Counted from the stretch's first letter, positions 17,602 through 27,178 are shown. The stretch: 64,000 nt of DNA from Planctomycetaceae bacterium (GCA_020638975.1 JACKHN010000013.1:62001-126000); one strand, 5' to 3'. The notes: generated by a model from the sequence alone, not told the origin. Translations and numbers: made by a program.

Positions 17602-19341
17602 TCAGTTCGTCCCTAACTCTGGCGCGACCTTTCTGAGTTCTTCTCGCAGGTAAGTATCGATCTCGCGAGCGTTTTCCATGGTCATCGCACGGCGAGCCAC
17701 TTCTTCGCACTTGGGGATCGAGACGCTGCGACAAATCTTCTTAATCTCGGGCACGGCACTGGGCGGCACGCTCAATGTGCGTAGCCCAAGGCCGAGCAAT
17801 AACATGGTGTATCGTGGTTCCCCGCTCATCTGCCCGCAGACGGAAGCAGGGATTTCGGCGGCTCGCGCTGCGCTGAGCGATTGATCCAGTAGCCGCAAAA
17901 CGGCAGGATCACTCGCTTGATAACGATCGGCGACTTCGCTGTTACCCCGATCTACTGCCAACGCGTACTGAATCAAGTCGTTTGTCCCAATGCTGATGAA
18001 GTCGACTTCCTTGAGAAACTTGTCCAACATCGTTACAGCGGCGGGCACCTCGACCATCATCCCAACTTTGACATCGTGGTCGTAGGCAACTCCGGCCTCG
18101 TCGAGATCTTCGCTGGCGTCGGCGAGGACCATTTTGGCTTGACGCAGGTCCGCCAGTGTCGATATCAGCGGGAACATGATGCGTACTGGCCCCAGGACAC
18201 TGGCTCGCAGTATGGCTCGCAACTGGACACGAAACAGTGGCAAATTGCGTAACGACAATCGAATGCTCCGCAGACCCAAAAACGGATTCTGCTCGCCCTG
18301 CGGCAACGTCCCCAATTTGTCTGCCCCAAGATCGAGAGTGCGGATTACGACGGGTCGTCCTTGCATTTGGCGAATCACTTCCGCGTATGCTTCGTAGTGA
18401 TCCTCTTCGGTCGGTTCGACCTTCGCCCCCAGGTAGAGAAACTCGGTTCGATAAAGTCCGATTCCATCCGCTCCTCGCTCCAGGCAGGATTCGGCTTCAC
18501 GTGGAAACTCGATATTCGCAAACAACTTGATATCCGTCCCGTCGCTCGTCACCGCCGGTAACTCACGAAGTTCACCGAGTTGAGCTACGAGTGTGTGATG
18601 CTCTTCAACTTCATGTCGATATCGGGCGATGGTCTCCTCATCAGGCTGAAGAATCACCTGACCGTGATTCCCGTCGACAATGACGAGCTCACCTCCGGAA
18701 AGATCTGTCAGGAAGCGTCCCATGCCGACAACCGCCGGAATTTCGAGCCCTTTCGCCACGATTGCGGTATGCCCACCTGCACCACCGATTTCGGTAACGA
18801 AGCCGAGCACGAAACGTCGATCAAGGCCGGCTGTCTCGGTCGGCGTGAGGTTGTGTGCAAGAATGACCACCGGCGAACTGAGGTGAGAGAATTCCTCGCG
18901 ACTTTCGCCGAGCAATTTTCCCAAGAGACTGCGCTCGATATCGACGATATCGTGCGCGCGTTCAGCCAGATACACGTTGTCCAAGTCTTGAAAGACTTTG
19001 GCAAAGCGACGCAACGTCTTGCTGACTGCGAATTCGGGCGAGTAATGCTTCTTTCGAATCAGCCCTTCAATTTCAGCCAAGAGACTGGGGTCGCGCAGCA
19101 TCTGAAGGTGGGCAGAGAAGATGGCGCCGCATTGATCGCCAAGCTGAGCGGTGACCGCGTCGCGATTTCGCGAAATCTGATCGGCGACAGCATCGATGGC
19201 TTTGTTAAGCCGTTGCAACTCGTCTTCGACGGCGTCGCGCATGACGAACCGACGAGGGATGCGAAATCCCTCAGTGTCGACTATCAGTGCTTCGCCAATG
19301 GCTACGCCTGGCGAAACCGCAATTCCCTGCAACGTTCGCAT
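17602..19341 (-). CDS. ptsI: Phosphoenolpyruvate-protein phosphotransferase (PTS enzyme I)
   Basis: Enzyme I autophosphorylates from phosphoenolpyruvate and passes the phosphate to HPr. The 579 residues are the normal length. The active-site His is at 191 in GGAGGHTAIVAKG. The C-terminal PEP-binding barrel shows GADGIGLYRTEFLYLG, FISIGTNDLIQYALAVDR and the Cys-containing ASVCGQMSG. No membrane EIIB or EIIC genes occur in the window, so the phosphate probably feeds the regulatory EIIA encoded by ptsN. It lies 186 bases downstream of ptsH in the same orientation. Confidence 0.96.
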   Translation of the reverse strand: MRTLQGIAVSPGVAIGEALIVDTEGFRIPRRFVMRDAVEDELQRLNKAIDAVADQISRNRDAVTAQLGDQCGAIFSAHLQMLRDPSLLAEIEGLIRKKHYSPEFAVSKTLRRFAKVFQDLDNVYLAERAHDIVDIERSLLGKLLGESREEFSHLSSPVVILAHNLTPTETAGLDRRFVLGFVTEIGGAGGHTAIVAKGLEIPAVVGMGRFLTDLSGGELVIVDGNHGQVILQPDEETIARYRHEVEEHHTLVAQLGELRELPAVTSDGTDIKLFANIEFPREAESCLERGADGIGLYRTEFLYLGAKVEPTEEDHYEAYAEVIRQMQGRPVVIRTLDLGADKLGTLPQGEQNPFLGLRSIRLSLRNLPLFRVQLRAILRASVLGPVRIMFPLISTLADLRQAKMVLADASEDLDEAGVAYDHDVKVGMMVEVPAAVTMLDKFLKEVDFISIGTNDLIQYALAVDRGNSEVADRYQASDPAVLRLLDQSLSAARAAEIPASVCGQMSGEPRYTMLLLGLGLRTLSVPPSAVPEIKKICRSVSIPKCEEVARRAMTMENAREIDTYLREELRKVAPELGTN

Positions 19342-19527
19342 TGCGACGTCGGCGGCGACCGCGGTCAGCCCTTGCGGGCTTCGATTATGATCCGGTTGTG
19401 AATCGAATGATCATTTTCGCTATGCGGATGCGCCCACCGTCTCGTTGTTTGTTTTGTGATGTCAGGCAACGACATCGTGACGGCTTTCATCGTCGGCGAA
19501 ATGCTCGCCGACGGGCTTCACGACTCT

Positions 19528-19845
19528 TCACCTACCTGTTGTATGGTTCGTGTCTTGCGCCGACTCTTCGTTCAGGCCAAACCCCGCCGCGAACAATGCC
19601 TCGATCGCGTCGAGCGCGTCGTCGGCATCATCACCGGTAGCCAGAATCGTGAGTCGAACACCTTGTCCTGCCCCCAGCGTCGCTAGAGACATAATGCTCT
19701 TTCCATCAACGGTCTCGCCGCGATGGGAAACTTGGATCGTGCTGTTGAAGTCTTTGGCGAGCGATGCGAGCGCATTGGCGGGCCGGAGGTGTAAACCCTC
19801 TGGGTTTGTGACTGTCACAACTCTCGTACCCGACTTGTTGGCCAT
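19528..19845 (-). CDS. ptsH: Phosphocarrier protein HPr (NPr-like)
   Basis: HPr relays phosphate from enzyme I to EIIA. The phosphorylated His is at 19 in EGLHLRPANALA. The region that carries the regulatory Ser in Gram-positive HPr reads KSIMSLATLG. ATG 19845 gives a normal N-terminus (MANKSGTRVVTVTNPEG) and 105 residues; a longer frame begins with TTG at 19926 and adds a charged, non-conserved leader. The C-terminal 15 residues extend past the usual HPr end. It is the third gene of the hpf-ptsN-ptsH-ptsI-rne group. Confidence 0.93.
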   Translation of the reverse strand: MANKSGTRVVTVTNPEGLHLRPANALASLAKDFNSTIQVSHRGETVDGKSIMSLATLGAGQGVRLTILATGDDADDALDAIEALFAAGFGLNEESAQDTNHTTGR

Positions 19846-19954
19846 CGCCAATTTTGCACCTCTCGAAAGCTCACGACCGGCGTCACTCGGCAAGCGAGCG
19901 AACCGCACGCGTACTCTACTCTCCAATTCGAATCGTCGTCGCTACTCGCTGCGG

Positions 19955-20431
19955 CTACGTCACGAACTGGTTGTTGTCTGCCTCTTCCAATAATTGCTGA
20001 ATGTCATCAGCCGTCTTGGACTGCTTCAGGAACCGACAGAACGTGTCGTCACGCAGTTGGCGCGAGATGTTCTCGAGGGCTCGCAAGTGGTCGCCTGGAC
20101 GGTCAGGAGGAGAGACGAGCAGGAACAACAGTTGCACCTTTTCGCCGTCCAAGCTATTGAAATCGACGCCTTCGCTACTGACGCCGACGGTGCCGACAAG
20201 CTGATCAACGCTGGGATGCTTTGTGTGGGGTACGGCGACGCCGCGCCCGATTCCAGTGCTACCTAGCTCTTCGCGTTTCATAATGGCTTTGACGATGCTG
20301 TCGCGTTCATCTTCTTTGATGGCACCAGCTTCGACAAGCGATCCAACGAGTTCGTTGATAACGCCTTCTTTGTCGTCCGCCACCAATTCTGATTTGATGG
20401 CCTTCACATTCATGAAGTCTGAGAATTTCAT
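19955..20431 (-). CDS. ptsN: PTS EIIA protein of the nitrogen-regulatory type
   Basis: The 158-residue EIIA domain is of the fructose/mannitol fold used by PtsN. The phosphorylated His is at 69 in GRGVAVPHTKHPSV, and LLFLLVSPPDRPGDHL forms the conserved strand. In Proteobacteria PtsN is an output protein of the PTS-Ntr that acts on potassium transport and regulators rather than on sugar uptake. Here it lies 63 bases after hpf and 109 before ptsH, and no sugar-specific EII is nearby, which supports a regulatory role. The fructose-type alternative cannot be excluded. Confidence 0.92.
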   Translation of the reverse strand: MKFSDFMNVKAIKSELVADDKEGVINELVGSLVEAGAIKEDERDSIVKAIMKREELGSTGIGRGVAVPHTKHPSVDQLVGTVGVSSEGVDFNSLDGEKVQLLFLLVSPPDRPGDHLRALENISRQLRDDTFCRFLKQSKTADDIQQLLEEADNNQFVT

Positions 20432-20494
20432 TGGCCGTGTATCCTCTGTTTTTCGATTTCACGCGTACCGTCCGATTAACGGAGCGGCGCAGCG

Positions 20495-20860
20495 TTATTG
20501 CTCAGCTTCGCCGTCGTCTCCCGTATCGCCTACGGAAGGTGGCTCTAGCTGTTTCCGCCCCGGTTTGCGGTGCCCATCTTGAATCTTCTCTTTATGTTTC
20601 CTCAACTGTTGCTCTAACTTGTGAATCACACTGTCGAGCGCCGCTGAGAGTTCGCCTGTGTCCGATGCCACGAAGTCCGAAGTATGCTCTGCCGATACGC
20701 ACACTTCGACGTTTGGTGCTTCGCGGTTTTCCAGATTGACCGTCACCTCAATGCGAGTGATGCGGTCAAAAAAACGACGCAGCTTCTCGACCTTTTCGGT
20801 GACTCGCTCTTGCGTCGCCGCACTCAACTGGCCATGCCTGGCCGATACAATGACCTGCAC
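20495..20860 (-). CDS. hpf: Ribosome hibernation promoting factor
   Basis: HPF/RaiA proteins bind the 30S decoding centre and silence ribosomes in stationary phase. Starting at GTG 20860 gives 121 residues beginning MQVIVSARHGQLSAATQERV; AGGAG lies about 7 bases upstream. A longer frame to GTG 20938 would add 26 residues that do not look like the family. The fold is covered by RRFFDRITRIEVTVNLE and DLYAALDSVIHKLEQQ-type segments (here LSAALDSVIHKLEQQLRKHK). The short form lacks the dimerising tail of long HPF and ends in an acidic tail. It is the first gene of the operon. Confidence 0.9.
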   Translation of the reverse strand: MQVIVSARHGQLSAATQERVTEKVEKLRRFFDRITRIEVTVNLENREAPNVEVCVSAEHTSDFVASDTGELSAALDSVIHKLEQQLRKHKEKIQDGHRKPGRKQLEPPSVGDTGDDGEAEQ

Positions 20861-20938
20861 TCGGTGTTCTCCTTCGCCCTGTAAACCCAAAGCCTGCTTA
20901 ATCTTAGTGTAGCACAAACAACGTTCTTCAGGTGTCAC

Positions 20939-20967
20939 ATTCTAACGACGTGTCTGGCGGGCCACAA
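20939..20967 (-). promoter_or_regulatory. Candidate sigma-70-type promoter of the hpf-ptsN-ptsH-ptsI-rne group
   Basis: On the minus strand, TTGTGG (20967-20962) and TAGAAT (20944-20939) are separated by 17 bases. Transcription would begin about 72 bases before the hpf start. The same TAGAAT form of -10 is found at the tRNA-His promoter in this window. No sigma-54 (-24/-12) signature was found in this leader. Confidence 0.4.
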
Positions 20968-21142
20968 ATCCAAAACAACGCAGGAGTTATGAAACCACCT
21001 GACCTAGTCTACCCATTCCGGTAGCAACCGAAAGGGGCTAATCGGCTGGCTCAACCGAGCGGGTCGGTCGTCTGGCGTCAGTTGAAACGTGCGAATTTGG
21101 TTCGCAATCAGCAGAAAAGCGCCCTTAAAATCACCGCGAGGG

Positions 21143-23362
21143 CTACTCGGTGGTTGGAGAATCGCCGCGAGCGTCGGCAATGACGGCGGTACGAGCCGGT
21201 AAGGCCTGTGGTGGATGCAGATAGACAATCGCACCCGCCTCGAGGTTTCGCCGCCATTTCATCACTTCGCCCTTTTGCTGTGTGGGAGGTTGCTCGGGAC
21301 GGAATAGCTGGGTCTTGTCGGTTATCCGGCGCAGATTCTCGTACGCAAGCACGCGAGTACTGACCCGCTCATGCTCTAACGCGTCTACCAACTCCTTCGC
21401 TCCGCCCGCGCTAAGCTGGTCGGGGCTGAAACCGCACAGCAACTCGTACATCAGTCCCGCGTCGTCGCTCGTCAACTTCTCAAGCGAACGCTGGAGCTTG
21501 ACCGCTGCCTCCGAATTGCGGCTCATCGCGCCGCGTAGAGCATCGAATTGGGCGTACCAATACGAGCGGAGCCCCGGACCGTCGAGCGCTTTAATCGCCG
21601 CGTCGAACATATCAAGCGCACAGAGCGATCTGCACGCCAAGGAACGGACTTCCACTCGGCGGTGCTCCGTCCGCTCGAGCAGCGAAAGACTCAATGGCCG
21701 ATCTGTTGTCAAATCTGCACGCAGTTCGGATGAAGCGATGCGATCGATATCGGCGAGGTCTTTACCATCGACCCACCCCGGAAGTTCCCCCGCCTCGAAC
21801 AATGCAGGGGCAGTTTCGCCACCGATCACCAAGACCTGGCCAGCACCGATTACGAATTCCCCAACTCCCACTTCCTGCCATGACACATGACCGCTCAATG
21901 CGAAGACCTGGATAATTGAAGCGGCGGGTTCAAGCTCAGGTTGCTGGCCGGGCGGCAGGTACTTCATCACGTCCACGGCCAAAACGGAATCGGCGTCGGC
22001 AAAGGAGATCACTGCGCGACGGTCGACCGCTTCCAAATGCAAGCTCGATTCAGGCTTGCCAAGCGGCACGATGACTGCTCGCCCCGACTCGATTCTGACT
22101 ACAGGGGCAGCTTCCTCTTTAGTCTGCCCAAACCGAAGATGCGATTCGCCCGCGAGCGTGACTTTGATATTCGGTGACAATACGAGTTGAGGCCGATAGG
22201 TCGGCAAAGCGATGACGCGTTGATCCGTCAGCAAAGGAGAATCAGGCTCCATACGAAACCAGTCGCCTGCCACCGTGTCGAAGCGAGCTAAGACTTGTTC
22301 TTCCGAAATGTACCGCCCCACCGGCACTTGCTTTTCTGGCTCAACAGCCGCGACAGTACCTTTTCCGCCACCTATTGGCGAACTGGAATCCACAACAACT
22401 CCCACGCTATCACTCGCTGGTGGAGAGCCGTCACTAGTCCGTGGCAACTCGCCACCTTCTTCCACTGGTCGAGAAACGACTGTCGCCTCGGCATCGTTCA
22501 TAACCTCTGGGCTCGGTACAACTGGGGCGTCATCCGCCACAACGGGCTGCGAATCAACGGGCAATTCCGTCGGTCGCGCGACTTCGGCAGACGATAACTC
22601 CGGTACCGCTGAATCGGGACGAGTTGTGGCATTGGATCGAATGGACTCCGGCGACAACGGTTCGTCACCAGACGGAATACTGACGACCGGCTCTGCCGTT
22701 TCAGCCGATTCCCGCAACGGAGTCTCTACGACTTCACGCGACGACAAACCGATCAATCCTCGCAGTTTGTCGACGCCGATTGCCTGAAACGCCACGATCG
22801 CAATCAGGAACGCAAGAAGTACTGTGATCGCTAATGATTTGGCCGACGACTGAGAAGGTCGCTGAGCCCTGGCAGGGCTGACCGCTACCCCAGTTCCTGG
22901 CGAAGACTTCGCGGCACTGCCGTGAGCCGTTGAGCCGTTTCCCGCAGCATTCGTCGTTGCTTTCGCCTGACGGTTTTCCGGGCGTCCAATTCTATAAGCT
23001 CGCTCGCGCATCGCCGTGTCCACTTGAGCTGGCTCGCCCAGCACCAGCGTGAGAATCTGGTGGCACGAAGCCACTTCGGCGAGATGCACGTCCGATTCGA
23101 GGCACACCTTTTCAAACTCGGGCACGCGTTCGGGAGCCAGTGTGCTATCGAGGTAATCTGCAACCGTGTTTGGATCGAGCCCAAGACCACGACCATCTAA
23201 TTTCGGGGCACCCAGTCGCATTCGCCGCATCGAGTCGCGAACGCGATGAACCAGCCCGCTCGCGAAGCTGCTCTCTTCGATTTTGTGCTCTAATTCTTGG
23301 GCGTCCGCCGGATCAAGGACGTCATCGAGATATGCCAGCATCGTTCGCAAAGTCAGTCGCAT
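21143..23362 (-). CDS. Large single-span membrane protein with anti-sigma-like N-terminus and FecR-like domain
   Basis: The 739-residue protein has two helical repeats at the N-terminus (MLAYLDDVLDPADAQELEHK and VADYLDSTLAPERVPEFEK), resembling the cytosolic domain of planctomycete anti-sigma-like proteins. One membrane span follows (about 185-205, SAKSLAITVLLAFLIAIVAF), then a Ser/Pro/Glu/Val-rich linker of about 150 residues. After that comes a beta-rich part (about 375-530) with short FecR-like strands (VVRIESGRAVIVPLG) and a helical, HEAT-like end. The predicted topology is inside-out, so signal transmission across the membrane is possible. No sigma factor is adjacent. Not a recognised named family. 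Confidence 0.7.
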   Translation of the reverse strand: MRLTLRTMLAYLDDVLDPADAQELEHKIEESSFASGLVHRVRDSMRRMRLGAPKLDGRGLGLDPNTVADYLDSTLAPERVPEFEKVCLESDVHLAEVASCHQILTLVLGEPAQVDTAMRERAYRIGRPENRQAKATTNAAGNGSTAHGSAAKSSPGTGVAVSPARAQRPSQSSAKSLAITVLLAFLIAIVAFQAIGVDKLRGLIGLSSREVVETPLRESAETAEPVVSIPSGDEPLSPESIRSNATTRPDSAVPELSSAEVARPTELPVDSQPVVADDAPVVPSPEVMNDAEATVVSRPVEEGGELPRTSDGSPPASDSVGVVVDSSSPIGGGKGTVAAVEPEKQVPVGRYISEEQVLARFDTVAGDWFRMEPDSPLLTDQRVIALPTYRPQLVLSPNIKVTLAGESHLRFGQTKEEAAPVVRIESGRAVIVPLGKPESSLHLEAVDRRAVISFADADSVLAVDVMKYLPPGQQPELEPAASIIQVFALSGHVSWQEVGVGEFVIGAGQVLVIGGETAPALFEAGELPGWVDGKDLADIDRIASSELRADLTTDRPLSLSLLERTEHRRVEVRSLACRSLCALDMFDAAIKALDGPGLRSYWYAQFDALRGAMSRNSEAAVKLQRSLEKLTSDDAGLMYELLCGFSPDQLSAGGAKELVDALEHERVSTRVLAYENLRRITDKTQLFRPEQPPTQQKGEVMKWRRNLEAGAIVYLHPPQALPARTAVIADARGDSPTTE

Positions 23363-23508
23363 CGGGTCCACTCTCTCTTGCCAAACGTGTCGTGAGGAAC
23401 TCTCGACGTGAGTTCGTCTGCAAGTAATAGTGCGGAGCTAGCAGCGAATCCGTACATCATCGTCGAAGATTTCGTGAAGAATCTTCGCGAGATCCGGCGG
23501 ATGTGGGA

Positions 23509-23859
23509 TTAGCGACGGCAACGACGTTGACGCGGCGAGCCGATCACCAGGGCACCAAGGGAAATTAGTAACTCAAGCGAGGCAATAACGCATGGATGCA
23601 CTGCGGCCGACCGAGTGGGATAGGGGTGGAGCGGCGTATCGAGATGCCAGCGAGAGGCGTCTTCCCAACCATGCTCTGTCCGCCGCCACGCGATCGGAGG
23701 CCCGTCGACCCCTCCGTCGCCCAAGAGTTCTGAATTCGGGCACGTAGGCATGGGAAACCAAACGCCAACGGAGAGCAAAGCAAGTAAAAGTGAGGAACGG
23801 TGCAAGGCGGCCTCTGGCGCAGAGAGTTCGAGCGAACGACGAGACGAGAGTCCGTACAT
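23509..23859 (-). CDS. Small membrane protein of a planctomycete type
   Basis: This 116-residue ORF has a hydrophobic helix near residues 20-37 (SSLLLALLSVGVWFPM), a Trp-rich middle (WRRTEHGWEDASRWHL) and a second helix near the C-terminus (IASLELLISLGALVIG) with an Arg-rich tail. The two-helix layout with RRT.HGWE looks like a small planctomycete protein of unknown function, and the codon use resembles neighbouring genes. ATG 23859 is taken as start over TTG 23877. Evidence is compositional, so confidence is moderate. Confidence 0.5.
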   Translation of the reverse strand: MYGLSSRRSLELSAPEAALHRSSLLLALLSVGVWFPMPTCPNSELLGDGGVDGPPIAWRRTEHGWEDASRWHLDTPLHPYPTRSAAVHPCVIASLELLISLGALVIGSPRQRRCRR

Positions 23860-24151
23860 TCGCAATAGATGCGCCAACGAGGACGGGACCGCTTACCATC
23901 TGCATAAGCCTTGAAATGTTATCTCTCAGCGATCAGCTAGGCTTCACGCATGCAACGCCGTGTTGCGGAACCGCAACATGTCGATGTGGCAAATTCGCAA
24001 CGTACAGCTCACCAAATTTAGTTGCCGATCGTGACAGAGGAACTGATTTGCCGGTTGCCTTCACGTGGCGTATGCTTCAGCAGACGATGCTCGATCGCCG
24101 TCAGGGCATTCGAAGTTGACGCATCGCTTCACGTCATGCAGGGGCAAACAG

Positions 24152-25075
24152 ATGGCCATCGCTCACAACAACTCACCGCTCCAGAAACTCTTGGCTGGGG
24201 CGCAGCTTCCTGCGCTGCCGCAAAGCGCTATCCGCTTGTTGGAGCTCTCGCAGAATCCGAATAACACTTCTAAGGAATTCGCGATTCCCATCGAGTCTGA
24301 TCCAGGCCTGACGGGGCAAGTGCTCCGCTTTGTGAATTCGTCCTACTTCGGTTTCTCAAACGAGATCTCTAGCGTTAAGCTCGCCATTTCGCTCGTAGGT
24401 ATTCGCACGATCAAGAACTTCGCGTTGTGGAGCGCAGTGTTCAGCCTGATGCCAAACCCGCAATGTGGCCCTTTTGACTTAAAGTGCCTATGGCAAGATT
24501 CCCTGCGTCGCGCGGTCTTCGCTCGCCGCTTTGGTAAACTGCTTGGCCTGGCCGATGCGGAAGATCTGTTCGCCGCCGCGTTGCTTCAGGATATGGCGGT
24601 GCCGTTGTTGGCGAAGGAACTGCCGAAGGAATACGAATCGCTACTCGAACGGCGACGAGGCGGCGAGTTCGGATTGTCTCGACTTGAAGCAGAGACGTTC
24701 GGCTGGACGCATGCCGAGGCCGGCGCGCTCATCGCACGAAGCTGGCATTTGCCAGAAGCTTTTGCATCGCTGATCGAGAGTCATGGCTCGCTCGACAAGC
24801 ATCTGGAGAACCCGGCTCAAAGACGCGCAGCTCTCGCCGTCAGCCTCTCGGCATTGTTACCGACGACTGTGGATGACGAGTGGTTCGATCGCGAACAGTT
24901 CTTGGAAGCATACACGCAGTGTGCGCCGCCAAGTGGTGCACCCGCACCCGCGTTCTTCAAGGCGATTGATAACGAGTTCGCAGAATTCGCACCGGTGTTG
25001 AAGCTAGCCGCACCAGCAAAACCGCTCGCCGAATGGTTCGTCGTCGAACCCGATCTCGCGAAAGCGACCGTCTAG
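24152..25075 (+). CDS. HDOD domain protein
   Basis: The 307-residue protein has an HDOD domain (about residues 10-215), a catalytically dead relative of HD phosphohydrolases found in signalling proteins. It shows LPALPQSAIRLLELSQ, SDPGLTGQVLRFVNSSYF, and KLAISLVGIRTIKNFALW. The usual HD metal ligands are absent, in keeping with a binding role. ATG 24152 is chosen because AGGGGC lies about 7 bases upstream and the domain begins soon after; a longer frame from 24065 is unlikely. Such proteins often connect to c-di-GMP or chemosensory output; an FHA-EAL protein lies about 5 kb away. Confidence 0.85.
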   Translation: MAIAHNNSPLQKLLAGAQLPALPQSAIRLLELSQNPNNTSKEFAIPIESDPGLTGQVLRFVNSSYFGFSNEISSVKLAISLVGIRTIKNFALWSAVFSLMPNPQCGPFDLKCLWQDSLRRAVFARRFGKLLGLADAEDLFAAALLQDMAVPLLAKELPKEYESLLERRRGGEFGLSRLEAETFGWTHAEAGALIARSWHLPEAFASLIESHGSLDKHLENPAQRRAALAVSLSALLPTTVDDEWFDREQFLEAYTQCAPPSGAPAPAFFKAIDNEFAEFAPVLKLAAPAKPLAEWFVVEPDLAKATV

Positions 25076-25234
25076 AGTCAAGCGATCGCATGTGACTCGT
25101 TGCTAACTGATTGCTACAACCGGTTTCTTCTAAGCATCGCCGGTTCGCGAAGTCAAGTGTCTTAACGATTACGCAATAGGAAATTTGCGTTTTTCTGAAC
25201 TAGTAATCGACTACTGTTTGGATTCGAGCTGGCG

Positions 25235-25873
25235 GTGGTTAGAATTGACATTGTTCAACGCCTCTGGCGTAAGACGATTCGTCACATGTGTTCCGTTCGG
25301 AGCAGGATCGTGGTTGACTATGACCGCACGAAACGACAGCAGCTGCTGCGAGAAGCCGAAGGCTATCTCGATTTAGTGACGTCGTGCGCGGAGGAGTTGC
25401 CATTGCAGCCCGCATTGCGAGACCGGCTCGCGCAACGAACTCTAAACCTTCTCGACACAATTAATCCCGAAGGTCTCGATCGGGAAGACTTGTTTTATCT
25501 TCGAGGTCAGGCCTACCGCGTGATGGAACGACATCACGAAGCAATCCAGTGGCTTGAGGAAGCGACGGAAGTAAACCCCGACAACCTGCACACTTGGCTG
25601 GCGTTGGGCTGGTGCCAGAAACGCGTTGGTCGCCTTGACTTGGCGATTCAATCACTAGAAGAAGCACTTTCCGTTGCCCCTGATCACGCGATCATCTATT
25701 ACAACTTGGCTTGTTACTGGAGCCTCGCCAAAAACGCAAAACTCGCGATCGCTTATTTGGCTCGGGCGTTCGACATCGATCCGTGCTATCGCGATTTAGT
25801 TCCCAACGAAAAAGATTTCGATGCGATCCGCCATCACCCGAGCTTTCTCGAGCTAACCAGCGTCATTGTATAA
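25235..25873 (+). CDS. Tetratricopeptide repeat protein
   Basis: Of 212 residues, about 85-195 form three TPR units (LFYLRGQAYRVMERHHEAIQ, TWLALGWCQKRVGRLDLAI, and IYYNLACYWSLAKNAKLAI). There is no signal peptide, so it is probably cytosolic and serves as a protein-binding adaptor. The start is uncertain: GTG 25235 is used, but ATG 25286 is possible and neither has a strong ribosome-binding site. It follows the HDOD gene on the same strand after about 160 bases and may share its pathway. Confidence 0.75.
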   Translation: MVRIDIVQRLWRKTIRHMCSVRSRIVVDYDRTKRQQLLREAEGYLDLVTSCAEELPLQPALRDRLAQRTLNLLDTINPEGLDREDLFYLRGQAYRVMERHHEAIQWLEEATEVNPDNLHTWLALGWCQKRVGRLDLAIQSLEEALSVAPDHAIIYYNLACYWSLAKNAKLAIAYLARAFDIDPCYRDLVPNEKDFDAIRHHPSFLELTSVIV

Positions 25874-25888
25874 CGCCTTATCGCAGCA

Positions 25889-27178
25889 TCACTCGACGTG
25901 CTCCGCAACTCGCGAGTGGGTGGGATTCGGCGATGATGTTGGCAGCGTCGAAGAGGGACTCGGCAGTTCTTGCATTTCGGAAGACGAGTTTTCGAAATCG
26001 CAAACGGCCTCAGCCAACTTGATTAGTTCGCTCTCGGACATGCCAGTATGCACCGGCAAGTAGAGGACTTTGTCCATCATGGCACGTGCTTCCATCGCAC
26101 GGAAGTCCTCAAACCCGACAGGTGGGTCGGGAATGATGAAGCTTGCGTAGCCATTGATGGAGTCGAAGCCGAGTGTCCGCAAATGCTTCATCAAACCGAC
26201 AGGATCCGAAACTTCGACTGGGAAAATCCAATGGTTGTGAATCGAAGCCTCCTCACCCGGTTGGCGAATTGATACCGGTAGCCGTTCGATGACGGTCTTC
26301 GCCGCCGCGTTGCGCCGAGCGATGCTGTTCGTGTCAAAACGCTTTAATCGGTATTCCAGTAGCGCCAGCATGGGATAGCTGGGCTTCTGACGAAACTTTT
26401 TCACTTCATCGGCCCCGCCGAAGACACGTACCGCGTCGTTCAGCTTCTTGTCTTGGACACCCATCCGGTGAGCGACCCACATGACGAAGGTGTACAAGAA
26501 TCGCGTGGAGAGCGTCTTTAGTTCAGCAAAACGAATCAGCCATATCAAATAGTTCCAGCGACTGTGAAGCGGCAGTTCCTCCTGAAGTCGCGTTACTTCA
26601 GCCGCCAACTTAGGCTCCTTGAATCGCAGGATACCGCCCATGATGGTCGAGCAAGTCTTAATGGGACCGAAGCTGACCATCGTAACATCCGAGTCCGGAT
26701 GCCCAACATAACCATCTCCGGCAAACGACTGAGCACAATCCTCGAATACGAACAGATCATGCTCGCGAGCAAAGTCGATGACTTCGTCCATCGGCAAGCG
26801 ACTGCCGAATAGCTGAGCGAATAGAATCGCCTTGGTGTTCTTGTTGACAGCTCGCTCTAACTCGTCGCGTTTCATCGCCAGGGTCGACATGTCCAAGTCA
26901 ATTGGCACTGCAATCAGCCCGTGACGTTCAATCACTTCGAACATCGACCGGATGTTCAACGCCGAAATCAGTATCTCGCTGCCGCGCGGCAACGCGAGCG
27001 CTTCCAGAGTCAGATCGAACCCACTTCGTTCGGCAAGACTAACGACCGTATCAGACGGGGCGGACCAAAACTCACCGATTCGCTGCTGAACTCGAAAGCG
27101 ATTCCCTGGCCAAAAGCAACGACTAATCCCAAAGAGTATGTCCGACAGGCCAATGTCCAGCCGCTTTCGAGGAATCAT
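25889..27178 (-). CDS. DegT/DnrJ/EryC1/StrS-like aminotransferase
   Basis: PLP enzymes of this family transaminate keto-sugars for surface glycans. The 429 residues show FVFEDCAQSFAGDGYVG (Asp147 contacts the PLP ring) and the Schiff-base Lys174 in VSFGPIKTCSTIMGG. The substrate loop ends with IHNHWIFPVEV. The C-terminal 35 residues are Ser/Pro-rich and probably disordered. No sugar-nucleotide dehydratase or glycosyltransferase is adjacent, so the substrate cannot be inferred. It converges on the TPR gene with a gap of 15 bases. Confidence 0.85.
   Translation of the reverse strand: MIPRKRLDIGLSDILFGISRCFWPGNRFRVQQRIGEFWSAPSDTVVSLAERSGFDLTLEALALPRGSEILISALNIRSMFEVIERHGLIAVPIDLDMSTLAMKRDELERAVNKNTKAILFAQLFGSRLPMDEVIDFAREHDLFVFEDCAQSFAGDGYVGHPDSDVTMVSFGPIKTCSTIMGGILRFKEPKLAAEVTRLQEELPLHSRWNYLIWLIRFAELKTLSTRFLYTFVMWVAHRMGVQDKKLNDAVRVFGGADEVKKFRQKPSYPMLALLEYRLKRFDTNSIARRNAAAKTVIERLPVSIRQPGEEASIHNHWIFPVEVSDPVGLMKHLRTLGFDSINGYASFIIPDPPVGFEDFRAMEARAMMDKVLYLPVHTGMSESELIKLAEAVCDFENSSSEMQELPSPSSTLPTSSPNPTHSRVAEHVE

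Noticed and set aside
18580..19401. A 273-residue plus-strand ORF
   Set aside because: It is antisense to ptsI, whose active-site motif and length are normal.
20861..21142. Sigma-54 promoter before the hpf-pts operon
   Set aside because: No GG-N10-GC pair with the proper context was found; a sigma-70-like pair fits better.
22275..22787. A Ser/Thr-rich 170-residue plus-strand ORF
   Set aside because: It mirrors the Ser/Pro/Glu linker of the large membrane protein on the minus strand; low complexity explains the open frame.
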